A stretch of DNA of 64,000 bases from Arsukibacterium ikkense. GTDB lineage: Bacteria > Pseudomonadota > Gammaproteobacteria > Enterobacterales > Alteromonadaceae. Below the pieces are notes generated by a model that had not been told where the DNA came from, searched no databases, and was given only the letters and a program-made list of their open reading frames with translations. The translations under genes and the position numbers were made by a program. Positions within the stretch are counted from its first letter, which is position 1. Each line of letters begins with the position of its first letter. Shown here piece by piece: positions 28,864-38,298 of this stretch. The stretch is from contig NZ_LAHO01000001.1 in NCBI RefSeq assembly GCF_000987775.1, forward strand, positions 1 through 64,000. Reading direction: 5' to 3'.

Positions 28864-29100
28864 TTAACGTCCAATTCTGTCCTGTATTTTTTTTCGAAAT
28901 TCCTTACGGTCTAAAAGTTTGGCCTGCCCAGAGTCGATTTGGTTAATTCTACGCACAATCTCCCGGTCCCAAGCCGCTTCCACAGCATCATCTGCAGGAG
29001 CGTCAAGGCTTTGTATCAGCTCATATGCCAGCTCAGCACGCTCTGGCTCAGAAAGCGTCATGAGTTCACAGCGGAGCCTTTCTAGTGTGGCAGTAGACAT
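28864..29100 (-). CDS. Addiction-module antitoxin (Unstab_antitox family)
   Basis: 78 residues from the ATG at 29100, which has GGAGG 5 bp upstream; an in-frame start 57 bp further upstream was rejected. The motif LMTLSEPERAELAYELIQSLD is the hallmark of the small addiction-module proteins paired with RelE/ParE toxins, and DREIVRRINQIDSG follows. It precedes the toxin gene by 2 bp and should neutralise it. Confidence 0.85.
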   Translation of the reverse strand: MSTATLERLRCELMTLSEPERAELAYELIQSLDAPADDAVEAAWDREIVRRINQIDSGQAKLLDRKEFRKKIQDRIGR

Positions 29101-29284
29101 GTTGCCTCCGGGGGAATGTGTTCCCTGAATTGTAGTCTCATACACCACGCCTAACAAGGCATGGATGCAGTTAGGATTATCGTCATATCACCCTGGAAAT
29201 TAATTGGCCCTTGCGCGTGCTTGATATAAAAACTGGGGGCGGATAACGATTAAAAGCTCTAATTTGCTTAGCACAATGCTTTAT

Positions 29285-29428
29285 CTATGCCATTCGCAGT
29301 TTGCCGTTATTGGACGCTAATTTGTCGAGATGCCTTTGCCGATACTGATTGGGGGTAGAACCTGTGATGGCTTTAAACGCTCTGGTAAAGGGGCCTACCG
29401 ATGCAAAGCCACTTTCTAAACTGGTGTT
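29285..29428 (-). pseudogene. Remnant of an AraC-family regulator (C-terminal end only)
   Basis: On the minus strand a 47-codon frame reads SGFASVGPFTRAFKAITG, then STPNQYRQRH and ends at the stop 29285-29287. This is the second helix-turn-helix and tail of AraC/XylS regulators. A TAA at 29429-29431 interrupts the frame directly upstream and no further AraC sequence was found, so only about a sixth of a normal regulator remains. Confidence 0.75.
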
Positions 29429-29576
29429 TTACGCCAAACGCGCGCGGCACGCCAGCATAAAGTGGTCAGTCACTGTGGTTGCAGCAGCAGGTTTAGCATC
29501 TACCGTTATAGGTGTTGCAGCAGCAGGCATGCTGATGTGGTGGCCCAGAATAGATGCCGTGTTTGGCGCACTGTAG
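29349..29576 (+). CDS. Doubtful small ORF with one membrane segment
   Basis: 75 codons. The first half is antisense to the AraC remnant and is probably meaningless. The second half (from residue about 38) reads KWSVTVVAAAGLASTVIGVA, a convincing membrane helix, followed by MLMWWPRIDAVF. It may be the tail of a decayed membrane protein joined by chance to upstream sequence. No family recognised. Confidence 0.2.
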   Translation: MGVEPVMALNALVKGPTDAKPLSKLVFYAKRARHASIKWSVTVVAAAGLASTVIGVAAAGMLMWWPRIDAVFGAL

Positions 29577-30110
29577 TTACGTTTGCAAGCAGGGTTTATC
29601 CGCATCAATAGCCTTGCGGGCGTCTCAGGCACGTAAGGCGCAGCTGCCTACACCAATTTAGCTGTGAAACCGATCTGCACGGTTAGTGCGAGTGTGTTAT
29701 CAGGCAAGCCGGCTAGAGAGTAGCTTATCAAAGTTGTGAAGGAATAAAATACACTGAACTTGATAAATAAGCGTTAATCATTATAATTTCTCGTAACAAC
29801 ACCCCTCCCGCTACCCGTAAGATCAGCGTCCTATGAGGGGTTACTTTTTCGTTTGGCGAGTGAAATATTAAATCTAGAAAAACTCCGAAAAGGGGGCGGA
29901 TACAATTAAAGGTATATTTTTATAATTCATTATTTTTCAGTTGTTTAAATGAAAAATGGCGATTATTGGCTCCAACACCTTTTTCTACACGAGTGATCTG
30001 TAGCAAGTAAATCCAAGTGACGCCTACGCAAACAACGGAGAGTCTACTTTTATGAGTAAGTAGATCCTATTCACACCAGAGTATCGACCAATGGTGAAAG
30101 GACTTTGAAA
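29577..30110 (+). other. AT-rich non-coding stretch before the toxin-like gene
   Basis: No convincing ORF. It contains the promoter-hairpin element at 29760-29849, a near copy (29892-29912) of the sequence at 29235-29256, an isolated TATAAT at 29921-29926, and a four-codon mini-ORF with a good ribosome site near 30037-30062. Base composition is clearly poorer in GC than the flanking core genes. Confidence 0.5.
29760..29849 (+). ncRNA. Candidate short RNA or leader: promoter, hairpin, T-run
   Basis: TTGATA at 29760-29765, a 16-bp spacer and TATAAT at 29782-29787 make a near-consensus promoter. The expected start near 29794 coincides with a structured element: GTAAC and ACCCCTC pair with GAGGGGT and TAC, with an inner CGCT/AGCG stem, ending at TTTTT (29845-29849). 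A transcript of about 55 bases is predicted. It could be a small RNA or an attenuated leader for the gene at 30111. Confidence 0.4.
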
Positions 30111-31025
30111 ATGAACACTTACGCAGACAGAATACAGAAAAGCAAAAGCCAATCGGCGGCTAGTGGCATTTCTTCAAAAATAGGCGCTGGTGAGTCGTCT
30201 TTAAAGTTTGTTGATAATCGACCTGAAGCTATTGCGCAGAGAAAATTGCAAGCGATGGCCAATAATCGTCCACAAACTAAACAGACAGGTCAGTTACATC
30301 CTTTTGACGCTGATTCAGTCGTGGTGCAGCGTATAATCAATGTCGATGGTAGGGACTATGGGCCTGATGATAAAGAGGCTTTTGAACAACGATATGACGA
30401 AAGGCACCGTGCAGGAATGCTTCCTGTTTTTTTGGATTTCCCTTATGCACCACGAACCATTGCTGACGCCTTAGCGGACCAACGACACATCTACTTAAAG
30501 TTTGAAGAGGACGATCCTGAATATGGGGTGTCTTATAATGGTGTAGCTAGTGCGTTAGTCACAGATGTGGGTGGTGGTAAACAACGTGTTGCTGGCGAGA
30601 TTCCTGAATTGATTCTCAAACCCGCGGTTGGCTTTGAGCAAATGGATATCACTGGCTTAATCATGTGCATCGGAATTGTAATAGAAGCCCAAAAAGATAA
30701 TGTAGTGGAAGCTGCATCTGGAGGGCATTTTGTGACACCGAGCGCGATGGAAGAAAGCGCATTAAATGGGCGTGGTGTAGGACAATTAGCATCTCTTATT
30801 AATCTTGCAAAACCACATGGAACTCTTTCGGCTACATTGTGCCATGCGGCAAGTGCTGAAAAAATTGACACTTCTAAGAAAAGCACAAGCATGTCGGCAA
30901 TGACAGCAATCAATGCTATTGTCTCATTTCTTCTGTCCAACGGCGTATCCAAGGTGAACATCCTACAAACAGGCAGTAAGATTAGTTACAAGCTTGATTC
31001 TAATGGTAATCGATCGTTCGAGTAA
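30111..31025 (+). CDS. Toxin-like protein: eCIS/polymorphic-toxin-type leader plus unknown domain
   Basis: 304 residues from the ATG at 30111 (AGGA 10 bp upstream; a TTG at 30105 is possible). Residues 1-75 resemble a leader I recall from many toxin-like secreted proteins, including those with the DUF4157/eCIS core: NTYADRIQKSKSQS, then FVDNRPEAIAQRKLQAMANN and a VVVQR end. There is no Sec signal. The C-terminal part (about 80-304) was not recognised. It has C186 in LIMCIGIVIE and H206 in GGHFVTPS, a spacing that loosely recalls CheD/CNF-type glutamine deamidases; this is a guess. Gene and surroundings are AT-rich. No secretion system is in the window. Function unproven. Confidence 0.7.
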   Translation: MNTYADRIQKSKSQSAASGISSKIGAGESSLKFVDNRPEAIAQRKLQAMANNRPQTKQTGQLHPFDADSVVVQRIINVDGRDYGPDDKEAFEQRYDERHRAGMLPVFLDFPYAPRTIADALADQRHIYLKFEEDDPEYGVSYNGVASALVTDVGGGKQRVAGEIPELILKPAVGFEQMDITGLIMCIGIVIEAQKDNVVEAASGGHFVTPSAMEESALNGRGVGQLASLINLAKPHGTLSATLCHAASAEKIDTSKKSTSMSAMTAINAIVSFLLSNGVSKVNILQTGSKISYKLDSNGNRSFE

Positions 31026-31060
31026 GAATGAATCATAACGTTTACTCTGCATAACGGTTG

Positions 31061-31225
31061 CTACAGCGCGCTAAGAAAGGTTGCGCCTTCAACCACCTTA
31101 CCTTGCGCTAAGTCTTCTTTTGCGGTCTTAAAGCAGTGTTTAAGGTACGCAGCTTTTATCGACTCAAGCTGTTCATTGTCGCGAACAGCCACAAACTCAC
31201 TCTTAACCTTGCAGTTTTTGTTCAT
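31061..31225 (-). CDS. Small hypothetical protein, 54 residues
   Basis: ATG at 31223-31225, stop at 31061-31063. It begins MNKNCKVKSEFVAVRDNEQL and continues as a probable amphipathic helix with two cysteines (C5, C31), ending GATFLSAL. A GAGG lies about 11 bp upstream of the ATG. It runs towards the toxin-like gene (35 bp between stops) and starts 43 bp after the xseA stop on the same strand, so it could be read from the xseA transcript. No family recognised. An immunity or antitoxin role is possible but unsupported. Confidence 0.5.
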   Translation of the reverse strand: MNKNCKVKSEFVAVRDNEQLESIKAAYLKHCFKTAKEDLAQGKVVEGATFLSAL

Positions 31226-31268
31226 TTTCAGCTACACCTCATAAGTTTGTAATCTACAGGGTAAGTGC

Positions 31269-32606
31269 CTAAACACCATTCAGCTTTGTCACCTCGGCAT
31301 CAAAACCACCTTCTGCTAACTTCACCGACACCTTATCACCAGCTTTTAGCTGTGCGGTTGAGGTTAGCACCTGCTGTTCGGCGTTAAAGCTGATGCTGTA
31401 ACCCCGCGCCAGGGTAGCCAGTGGGCTTACGGTGTTTAGCTGGTTGCTTAAGCGGCCGAGGGTTTGTTGCTGCTGCTTTAATTGCAAACTTATACCGCGC
31501 TGCAGTCGTTGTTGCAGTTGCTGCAGCTGGTCGTGCTGCTGCCTAATGGCTTTGGCTGGTGATAAATGCTGCAAACTTTGCTGTAAATATTGCTGCTGGC
31601 GTTTGGCGTTAGCTAACTGCTGGCTAATAACCCGGTGTAAGCGCAGTTGCAGCTCGTCTAAGCGTTGTTGCTGTTGTTGCAAGCGCCGTTTTGGGTGCAG
31701 CGCCAGCAAGCGTTGCTCCAGTTGTTTCAGATCCGGCTTTAAGCGGTTTAACTGGCTGCGCTGGGCTTGCACCAGGGCGCTTTGTAAACGGCGTAGCCGC
31801 TCCAGTAAATGGCTTTGATCGGGTGATACCAGCTCGGCAGCCGCTGAGGGGGTAGGGGCCCGTACGTCGGCAACAAAATCGGTTAGCGCGAAATCAATTT
31901 CGTGGCCCACGGCGCTGACAATCGGAATAGGGCAGGCGGCTATGGCGCGTGCCAGTTGCTCGTCGTTAAAACACCATAAATCTTCCAGCGAACCACCACC
32001 GCGGCCGATGATTAATACCTCTACTTCATTACGCCGAATAGCCGTGCTGAGCATTTGCCTAAGCTGCACTGCGGCCTGCTCACCCTGCACTAAGCAAGGG
32101 TAAATTATTACTTCAATGCCCGGCGCACGGCGCTGTAATACGCTGACAATATCGCGAATGGCGGCACCGGTGGGCGAGGTTATCACGCCCACCCGGTTAA
32201 TATGGGCAGGTAGCGGCTGTTTGCGCTCATCGCTAAATAAGCCCTCGGCCTGTAAGCGGGCTTTTAACTGCTCGTACTGCTGCTTTAGCAGGCCATCGCC
32301 GGCCGGCTCGATCATTTCAGCCAGCAGCTGGTACTCGCCGCGTGGCTCGTACACGCTGATGCGGGCACGAATTAGCACCTGCTGGCCGTTTTGCGGTTTT
32401 ACGCTGGCATTGCGGTTGGCTTGCTTAAACATCGCCACTTTTACCTGCGCCGCCTGATCTTTTAATGAAAAATACCAGTGGCCCGATGCCGCCTGCACAA
32501 AATTAGACACTTCACCCACCAGCCACAGCCGCTGAAACTGCAGCTCCAGAATAAGCCTGACTTCGCTGTTTAAACGGGAAACGGTATAAATATCGGGGTT
32601 TTGCAT
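31269..32606 (-). CDS. xseA: Exodeoxyribonuclease VII large subunit
   Basis: Large subunit of ExoVII, which degrades single-stranded DNA in both directions. 445 residues (E. coli 456). N-terminal OB-fold (YTVSRLNSEVRLILE, LVGEVSNF), catalytic core with GVITSPTGAAIRDI, GRGGGSLEDLWCFNDE and SAVGHEIDFALTDFVADVRAPTPSAAAEL, then a long glutamine-rich coiled coil. Divergent from guaB, as commonly seen. xseB is not adjacent. Confidence 0.96.
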   Translation of the reverse strand: MQNPDIYTVSRLNSEVRLILELQFQRLWLVGEVSNFVQAASGHWYFSLKDQAAQVKVAMFKQANRNASVKPQNGQQVLIRARISVYEPRGEYQLLAEMIEPAGDGLLKQQYEQLKARLQAEGLFSDERKQPLPAHINRVGVITSPTGAAIRDIVSVLQRRAPGIEVIIYPCLVQGEQAAVQLRQMLSTAIRRNEVEVLIIGRGGGSLEDLWCFNDEQLARAIAACPIPIVSAVGHEIDFALTDFVADVRAPTPSAAAELVSPDQSHLLERLRRLQSALVQAQRSQLNRLKPDLKQLEQRLLALHPKRRLQQQQQRLDELQLRLHRVISQQLANAKRQQQYLQQSLQHLSPAKAIRQQHDQLQQLQQRLQRGISLQLKQQQQTLGRLSNQLNTVSPLATLARGYSISFNAEQQVLTSTAQLKAGDKVSVKLAEGGFDAEVTKLNGV

Positions 32607-32680
32607 TTGTGGCCCAGGGTTAGCTGTTCTGGGGTTAGTTTACGCTAAGCCGGCGTGATCGCACAAAAAGAAAAAACCGA

Positions 32681-32709
32681 TTGTTCTATCGCCAACAATC
32701 CTTTAAAAT
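32681..32709 (+). promoter_or_regulatory. guaBA promoter
   Basis: TTGTTC at 32681-32686, a 17-bp spacer and TAAAAT at 32704-32709, about 50 bp before the guaB ATG. It lies in the divergent xseA-guaB gap. Confidence 0.6.
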
Positions 32710-32711
32710 AG

Positions 32712-34229
<1,518 letters not shown>

Positions 34230-34306
34230 ACCGTTTTCAGCTAAGGTGGCTGGCGTTAGCCGGCCACTGTACTATTTACCCGTTTTAAAAGTCTTTAAAG
34301 GTCGCT

Positions 34307-35884
34307 ATGAACAAAAACATTCATCACCACCGCATCCTTATTCTCGACTTTGGTTCCCAATATACCCAACTGATTGCCCGCCGCGTGCGCGAAATTGGTG
34401 TGTATTGCGAGCTATGGGCCTGGGATGTAACCGAAGCGCAAATTCGTGACTTTAACCCCACCGGTATTATTTTATCTGGCGGCCCGGAAAGCGTGCACGA
34501 GGCTAACTCACCGCGCGCACCACAGTATGTGTTTGACGCTGGTGTGCCGCTGCTGGGTATTTGCTACGGTATGCAAACCATGGCCGAGCAATTAGGCGGC
34601 AAGGTGCAGGGTTCAGATCTGCGCGAGTTTGGCTATGCCCAGGTTGAAGTGATAGCGGCTAACGACTTATTCGCCAAAATTGAAGACCATATCGGTGGTA
34701 ACGGCAATGCGCTGTTAGATGTCTGGATGAGCCACGGTGATAAAGTGGTGCAAATACCAGATGGCTTTATTACCTGTGCCACCACCACCACCTGCCCGCA
34801 TGCCGGTATTGTCGATGAAGCCCGCCAGTTCTATGGCGTACAGTTCCACCCGGAAGTCACCCATACCCGTCAGGGCTTGCGTATGCTGGAGCATTTTATC
34901 GTTAATATTTGCGGTTGCGATAAATTGTGGACCCCGGCATCAATTATTGAAGATGCCATAGTTCGTTTAAAGCAGCAAATTGGTGACGATCAGGTTATTT
35001 TAGGTTTATCGGGTGGCGTTGACAGCTCAGTGGTGGCGATGTTACTGCACCGGGCTATTGGTAAAAACCTGACCTGTGTCTTTGTTGATAACGGCTTGCT
35101 GCGGTTAAATGAAGGCAAGCAGGTGATGGATATGTTTGGCGACCACTTTGGCCTGAACATTATCAAAATCGATGCCGAACAGCGCTTTTTAGACGCCTTA
35201 GCCGGTGAAAATGAGCCTGAAGCCAAACGTAAAATTATTGGCCGGGTGTTTGTGGAAGTGTTCGACGAAGAGTCGCAAAAACTGGACAACGCCAGGTGGC
35301 TGGCACAGGGCACCATTTATCCGGATGTTATCGAGTCAGCAGGCTCTGCTACCGGTAAAGCCCATGTGATTAAATCGCACCACAATGTCGGTGGTTTACC
35401 GGCGCATATGAAACTGGGCTTAGTGGAGCCGCTGCGTGAGCTGTTTAAAGACGAAGTGCGCAAAGTCGGTTTAGAGCTGGGCCTGCCTTATGACATGCTG
35501 TACCGTCACCCGTTCCCAGGGCCAGGCTTAGGCGTGCGGGTGCTGGGCGAAATTAAAAAAGAATATTGCGATATTTTGCGCCGCGCCGATGCGATTTTTA
35601 TTGAAGAGCTGCACAAGGCCGATTTGTACAACAAAGTCAGCCAGGCGTTTGCGGTATTCCTGCCGGTGAAATCAGTTGGTGTAATGGGTGATGCCCGTAA
35701 ATACGACTGGGTAGTATCCTTACGTGCCGTAGAAACCATCGACTTTATGACCGCCCACTGGGCGCATCTGCCGTACGAGTTACTGGGTAAGGTTTCTAAC
35801 CGTATTATCAATGAAATCAATGGCATTTCCCGCGTGGTGTACGATATCAGCGGCAAGCCACCCGCTACTATCGAGTGGGAATAA
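34307..35884 (+). CDS. guaA: GMP synthase (glutamine-hydrolysing)
   Basis: Converts XMP to GMP using glutamine and ATP. 525 residues, identical in length to E. coli. N-terminal class I amidotransferase with the nucleophile in LLGICYGMQ and HPE in [11 protein letters not shown] pyrophosphatase P-loop [13 protein letters not shown]-terminal dimer domain ending [10 protein letters not shown] strong terminator follows. Confidence 0.98.
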   Translation: MNKNIHHHRILILDFGSQYTQLIARRVREIGVYCELWAWDVTEAQIRDFNPTGIILSGGPESVHEANSPRAPQYVFDAGVPLLGICYGMQTMAEQLGGKVQGSDLREFGYAQVEVIAANDLFAKIEDHIGGNGNALLDVWMSHGDKVVQIPDGFITCATTTTCPHAGIVDEARQFYGVQFHPEVTHTRQGLRMLEHFIVNICGCDKLWTPASIIEDAIVRLKQQIGDDQVILGLSGGVDSSVVAMLLHRAIGKNLTCVFVDNGLLRLNEGKQVMDMFGDHFGLNIIKIDAEQRFLDALAGENEPEAKRKIIGRVFVEVFDEESQKLDNARWLAQGTIYPDVIESAGSATGKAHVIKSHHNVGGLPAHMKLGLVEPLRELFKDEVRKVGLELGLPYDMLYRHPFPGPGLGVRVLGEIKKEYCDILRRADAIFIEELHKADLYNKVSQAFAVFLPVKSVGVMGDARKYDWVVSLRAVETIDFMTAHWAHLPYELLGKVSNRIINEINGISRVVYDISGKPPATIEWE

Positions 35885-35973
35885 TTTAACCGTCATCCTC
35901 GACATGCTGACGGTATTGTCTGACTGATTCAGGCGGGAAAAGCTGCAAAGAGAAGGCCTCGGCCTTACAACAC

Positions 35974-36003
35974 AAACCCCGGCGTTAAAAACCGGGGTTT
36001 ATT
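35974..36003 (+). terminator. Terminator after guaA
   Basis: AAACCCCGG and CCGGGGTTT with an 9-base loop, followed by ATTATT. It lies about 90 bp after the guaA stop. Confidence 0.75.
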
Positions 36004-36098
36004 ATTAACCCCAGTGGCAACTTTAAGGGTTGCCACTGGGATAAATCGGTCTAAAAAACGCGATGTAGTAAAAGTTATTGTATAGAGCCCGGAAAAAA

Positions 36099-36875
36099 TT
36101 ACTGCTTGCTTCGGCGCTGATATCTTGCACTAAACGCACAAAGCCCCAGTCCGAGAAGAAAAAGAGAGCCTGGCTCGGGAATAGAGGCGGCCCGGACTTC
36201 CCATTCGGATATCCACCATAGATCTGTACTCCTAAAACTCCCATTGGCGTTAACTGTTCCTCCCAAAACATTGTCTTCAACTGTATAAGAACCATCAATC
36301 AGCAACCAATGATTTACCCTGGGATATGAATTGCGACAGGCATTAAGTCCACCAGCCAAAGTTGCACCTGCATTAAGTCCGGCTGTTGGTGCCCCGTCAC
36401 AGGCAAAAATATCAATTTGATTAACCTGCCCCAAGATGAGATCTTGCTGTATATCAAAATACGTGGCGGCATTGTTTACATCTAGCCAGTTCTCTCCTTT
36501 AAATACACCATTGATGAAGAGCGCGAAATAGTCATCGGCCATAATTGTGATGTTTCCCCAGACATACTGTTGTATACCATTAAAGTCCTGAGGGGGTAGC
36601 GTGAATGTCTTGCGAAAATGAACCATATTAGGCCCTGTTGCGTCACCCGCACAGCTTTCCAAGGGGGGCTCGCAGTACCATACATATTCAGGCCCTGAGG
36701 CAATATACTCGGTGGAAGCCGGCGGTGGATTGCTGAATGTTACAACGGAGCTCTCTGTCCAGGGCGTGTAGATCAAACCTGCCGATGCACCTGCTGAGAA
36801 CAAACCACCAGCAATAACCAGACTTGCAAAAGCAACTTTATGGTAAACTTTGATAATCCGAGTTTTAAGTTTCAT
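36099..36875 (-). CDS. PEP-CTERM sorting-domain protein
   Basis: 258 residues. An N-terminal signal peptide (hydrophobic core near residues 14-32 ending ASA) and a C-terminal tripartite sorting tail: IPEPGS, a hydrophobic helix and a basic end YQRRSKQ. The middle resembles a beta-sandwich, with ADDYFALFINGVFKG. Such proteins are processed by an exosortase and usually reach the cell surface with exopolysaccharide. No exosortase gene is in the window. AAGGTG precedes the ATG by 8 bp. AT-rich upstream sequence and isolation between guaA and mlaA suggest a later arrival. Confidence 0.85.
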   Translation of the reverse strand: MKLKTRIIKVYHKVAFASLVIAGGLFSAGASAGLIYTPWTESSVVTFSNPPPASTEYIASGPEYVWYCEPPLESCAGDATGPNMVHFRKTFTLPPQDFNGIQQYVWGNITIMADDYFALFINGVFKGENWLDVNNAATYFDIQQDLILGQVNQIDIFACDGAPTAGLNAGATLAGGLNACRNSYPRVNHWLLIDGSYTVEDNVLGGTVNANGSFRSTDLWWISEWEVRAASIPEPGSLFLLGLGLCAFSARYQRRSKQ

Positions 36876-37304
36876 ATATTTTCACCTTATGTTGAACACA
36901 CACTATGGCCTGTTCATGCACAGCAGATTGTCCGCCCCAAGGTATATATCAAAATAAATCCACATAATGGAGTTAGATTGATTGCGTGCAACGGAGGAGG
37001 CTGACGAAACTCCTAAAGAAAGAAATTTCACACGCATCGGCTAATACGCATAAAGTGTGCCCAGATACTGTTTAGTTTTTTAATGCAATGATATGGCTGT
37101 CTTTGTTAGAGAGTTGTTTTCTAGCGAGCTACTTACTGCCAAGCCAACTGTAAACCTTCCTGACTTCAGCTGAACAGTTAATGGTGAACTAAGCGAATAG
37201 AATGAAGTGACATACCTTTTACTGGCTTAGTTGATGGATCAAAAAAGAAGTTGGCCGATTAAAATATATTGGCAATTTAGTTAATTATAATGTGAATGAA
37301 TTTT
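36876..37304. other. AT-rich gap without a recognisable gene
   Basis: About 430 bp, clearly poorer in GC than neighbouring genes. No ORF of quality on either strand. It presumably holds the promoter of the PEP-CTERM gene (minus strand) and, because a terminator on the plus strand ends it, perhaps a small plus-strand RNA. A TATAAT at 37286-37291 lacks a matching -35. Confidence 0.4.
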
Positions 37305-37328
37305 AAAAGGCGCCTAGGCGCCTTTTTT
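37305..37328 (+). terminator. Orphan rho-independent terminator upstream of mlaA
   Basis: AAAAGGCGCCTAGGCGCCTTTT is a perfect palindrome; its last bases belong to a T-run. Nothing coding precedes it on the plus strand, so what it terminates is unknown. Confidence 0.75.
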
Positions 37329-37398
37329 GTTTAACGTGTTATGCTGCTGTTTTTATTGCAGGCGCAGCTGGCGCTGTTACGTTTTGCGGAGTTCCAGG

Positions 37399-38298
37399 AT
37401 GAAACATCGTTATAGCCTAATCTGGCTGCTGGCGTTTGGTCTGACAGGGTGTGCCAGCCCGTCTGAACCAGTTGCTGCTGACAACGGCAGCCAGCCTGCC
37501 AGCGCCACGCAGAGCCAGGACGCGGCCAATGCCGGAAGCAAACAGATCAGCGCCGCAGAGCAACTGGCCTCTGGCAAGACCACTCGTATTACTACATCGC
37601 AAGGTACTCTCGACATAGAACCCACTGTGGTTGATATGGAACCCCGTGCTGATGAAACGGCGGCAGAGGGTGGGGCAGCTATACCGTATGCTGATCCACT
37701 GAAAGTTTGGAACCGGGCAATGTTTCGTTTTAATCATGTTTCCTATACCTATGCGTTAATTCCGCTGGCGAAAGGCTATGAAAAAGTGCTGCCAGCGCCG
37801 GTGCGCGCTAAAGTCGGCAATGCCTTTGCCAATATCCGAGAGCCGCTGAATTTGGTTAATAATGCGCTTAGCGGCAATATTAAAGGAGCTGGCGCTAATC
37901 TGGGACGTTTTGTGATTAACTCTACAGTGGGGATCTTTGGTCTGTTCGACCCGGCGACCGCCTGGTTTGACATTGCCGAATCAAAACAAAGCATTGCTGA
38001 CACACTTAGCCATTATAATGTTGGGCACGGTCCCTATTTAGTCTTACCCATTCTGGGGCAAAGTGATTTGCGCGGTGCTACCTCTGTGGTGGGGGAAGCC
38101 CTGTTGCACCCGCTGAACCAGCTGGTTGATGCGCCCGAGTTGTATTACATCCAGGGGCTGAATATTATCAACAGCTTCTCTGATCGTGCCGACCTTTATC
38201 AAACCTTGTATCAGCAGGCTGAAGATCCTTATATTTATTTTCGTAACCAGCATTTGCAGGGCGTAAAACGGGATGAAGCCTATGTCAAACCAGAGTAA
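37399..38298 (+). CDS. mlaA: MlaA (VacJ) family outer-membrane lipoprotein
   Basis: Removes misplaced phospholipids from the outer leaflet of the outer membrane, as the OM part of the Mla system. The ATG at 37399 has GCGGAG upstream and begins a lipoprotein signal with lipobox LTGC; the longer frame from 37327 was rejected. 299 residues, longer than the 251 of E. coli owing to a Ser/Ala/Gln-rich linker of about 70 residues after the lipid anchor. The core starts ADPLKVWNRAMFRFNHVSY and includes RFVINSTVGIFGLFDPAT. Its stop overlaps the next gene. Confidence 0.93.
   Translation: MKHRYSLIWLLAFGLTGCASPSEPVAADNGSQPASATQSQDAANAGSKQISAAEQLASGKTTRITTSQGTLDIEPTVVDMEPRADETAAEGGAAIPYADPLKVWNRAMFRFNHVSYTYALIPLAKGYEKVLPAPVRAKVGNAFANIREPLNLVNNALSGNIKGAGANLGRFVINSTVGIFGLFDPATAWFDIAESKQSIADTLSHYNVGHGPYLVLPILGQSDLRGATSVVGEALLHPLNQLVDAPELYYIQGLNIINSFSDRADLYQTLYQQAEDPYIYFRNQHLQGVKRDEAYVKPE

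Noticed and set aside
29150..29175. CCTAAC ... GTTAGG inverted repeat resembling an integron attC end
   Set aside because: Only 26 bp long, with no paired inner core sites and no cassette array or integrase nearby.
29429..29632. 67-codon minus-strand ORF
   Set aside because: Antisense of the membrane-helix segment on the plus strand, low-complexity, with no ribosome site.
31432..31818. Cysteine-rich ORF on the plus strand inside xseA
   Set aside because: It is antisense to the glutamine-rich coiled coil of xseA; the cysteines come from reading CAG/TTG-rich codons backwards.
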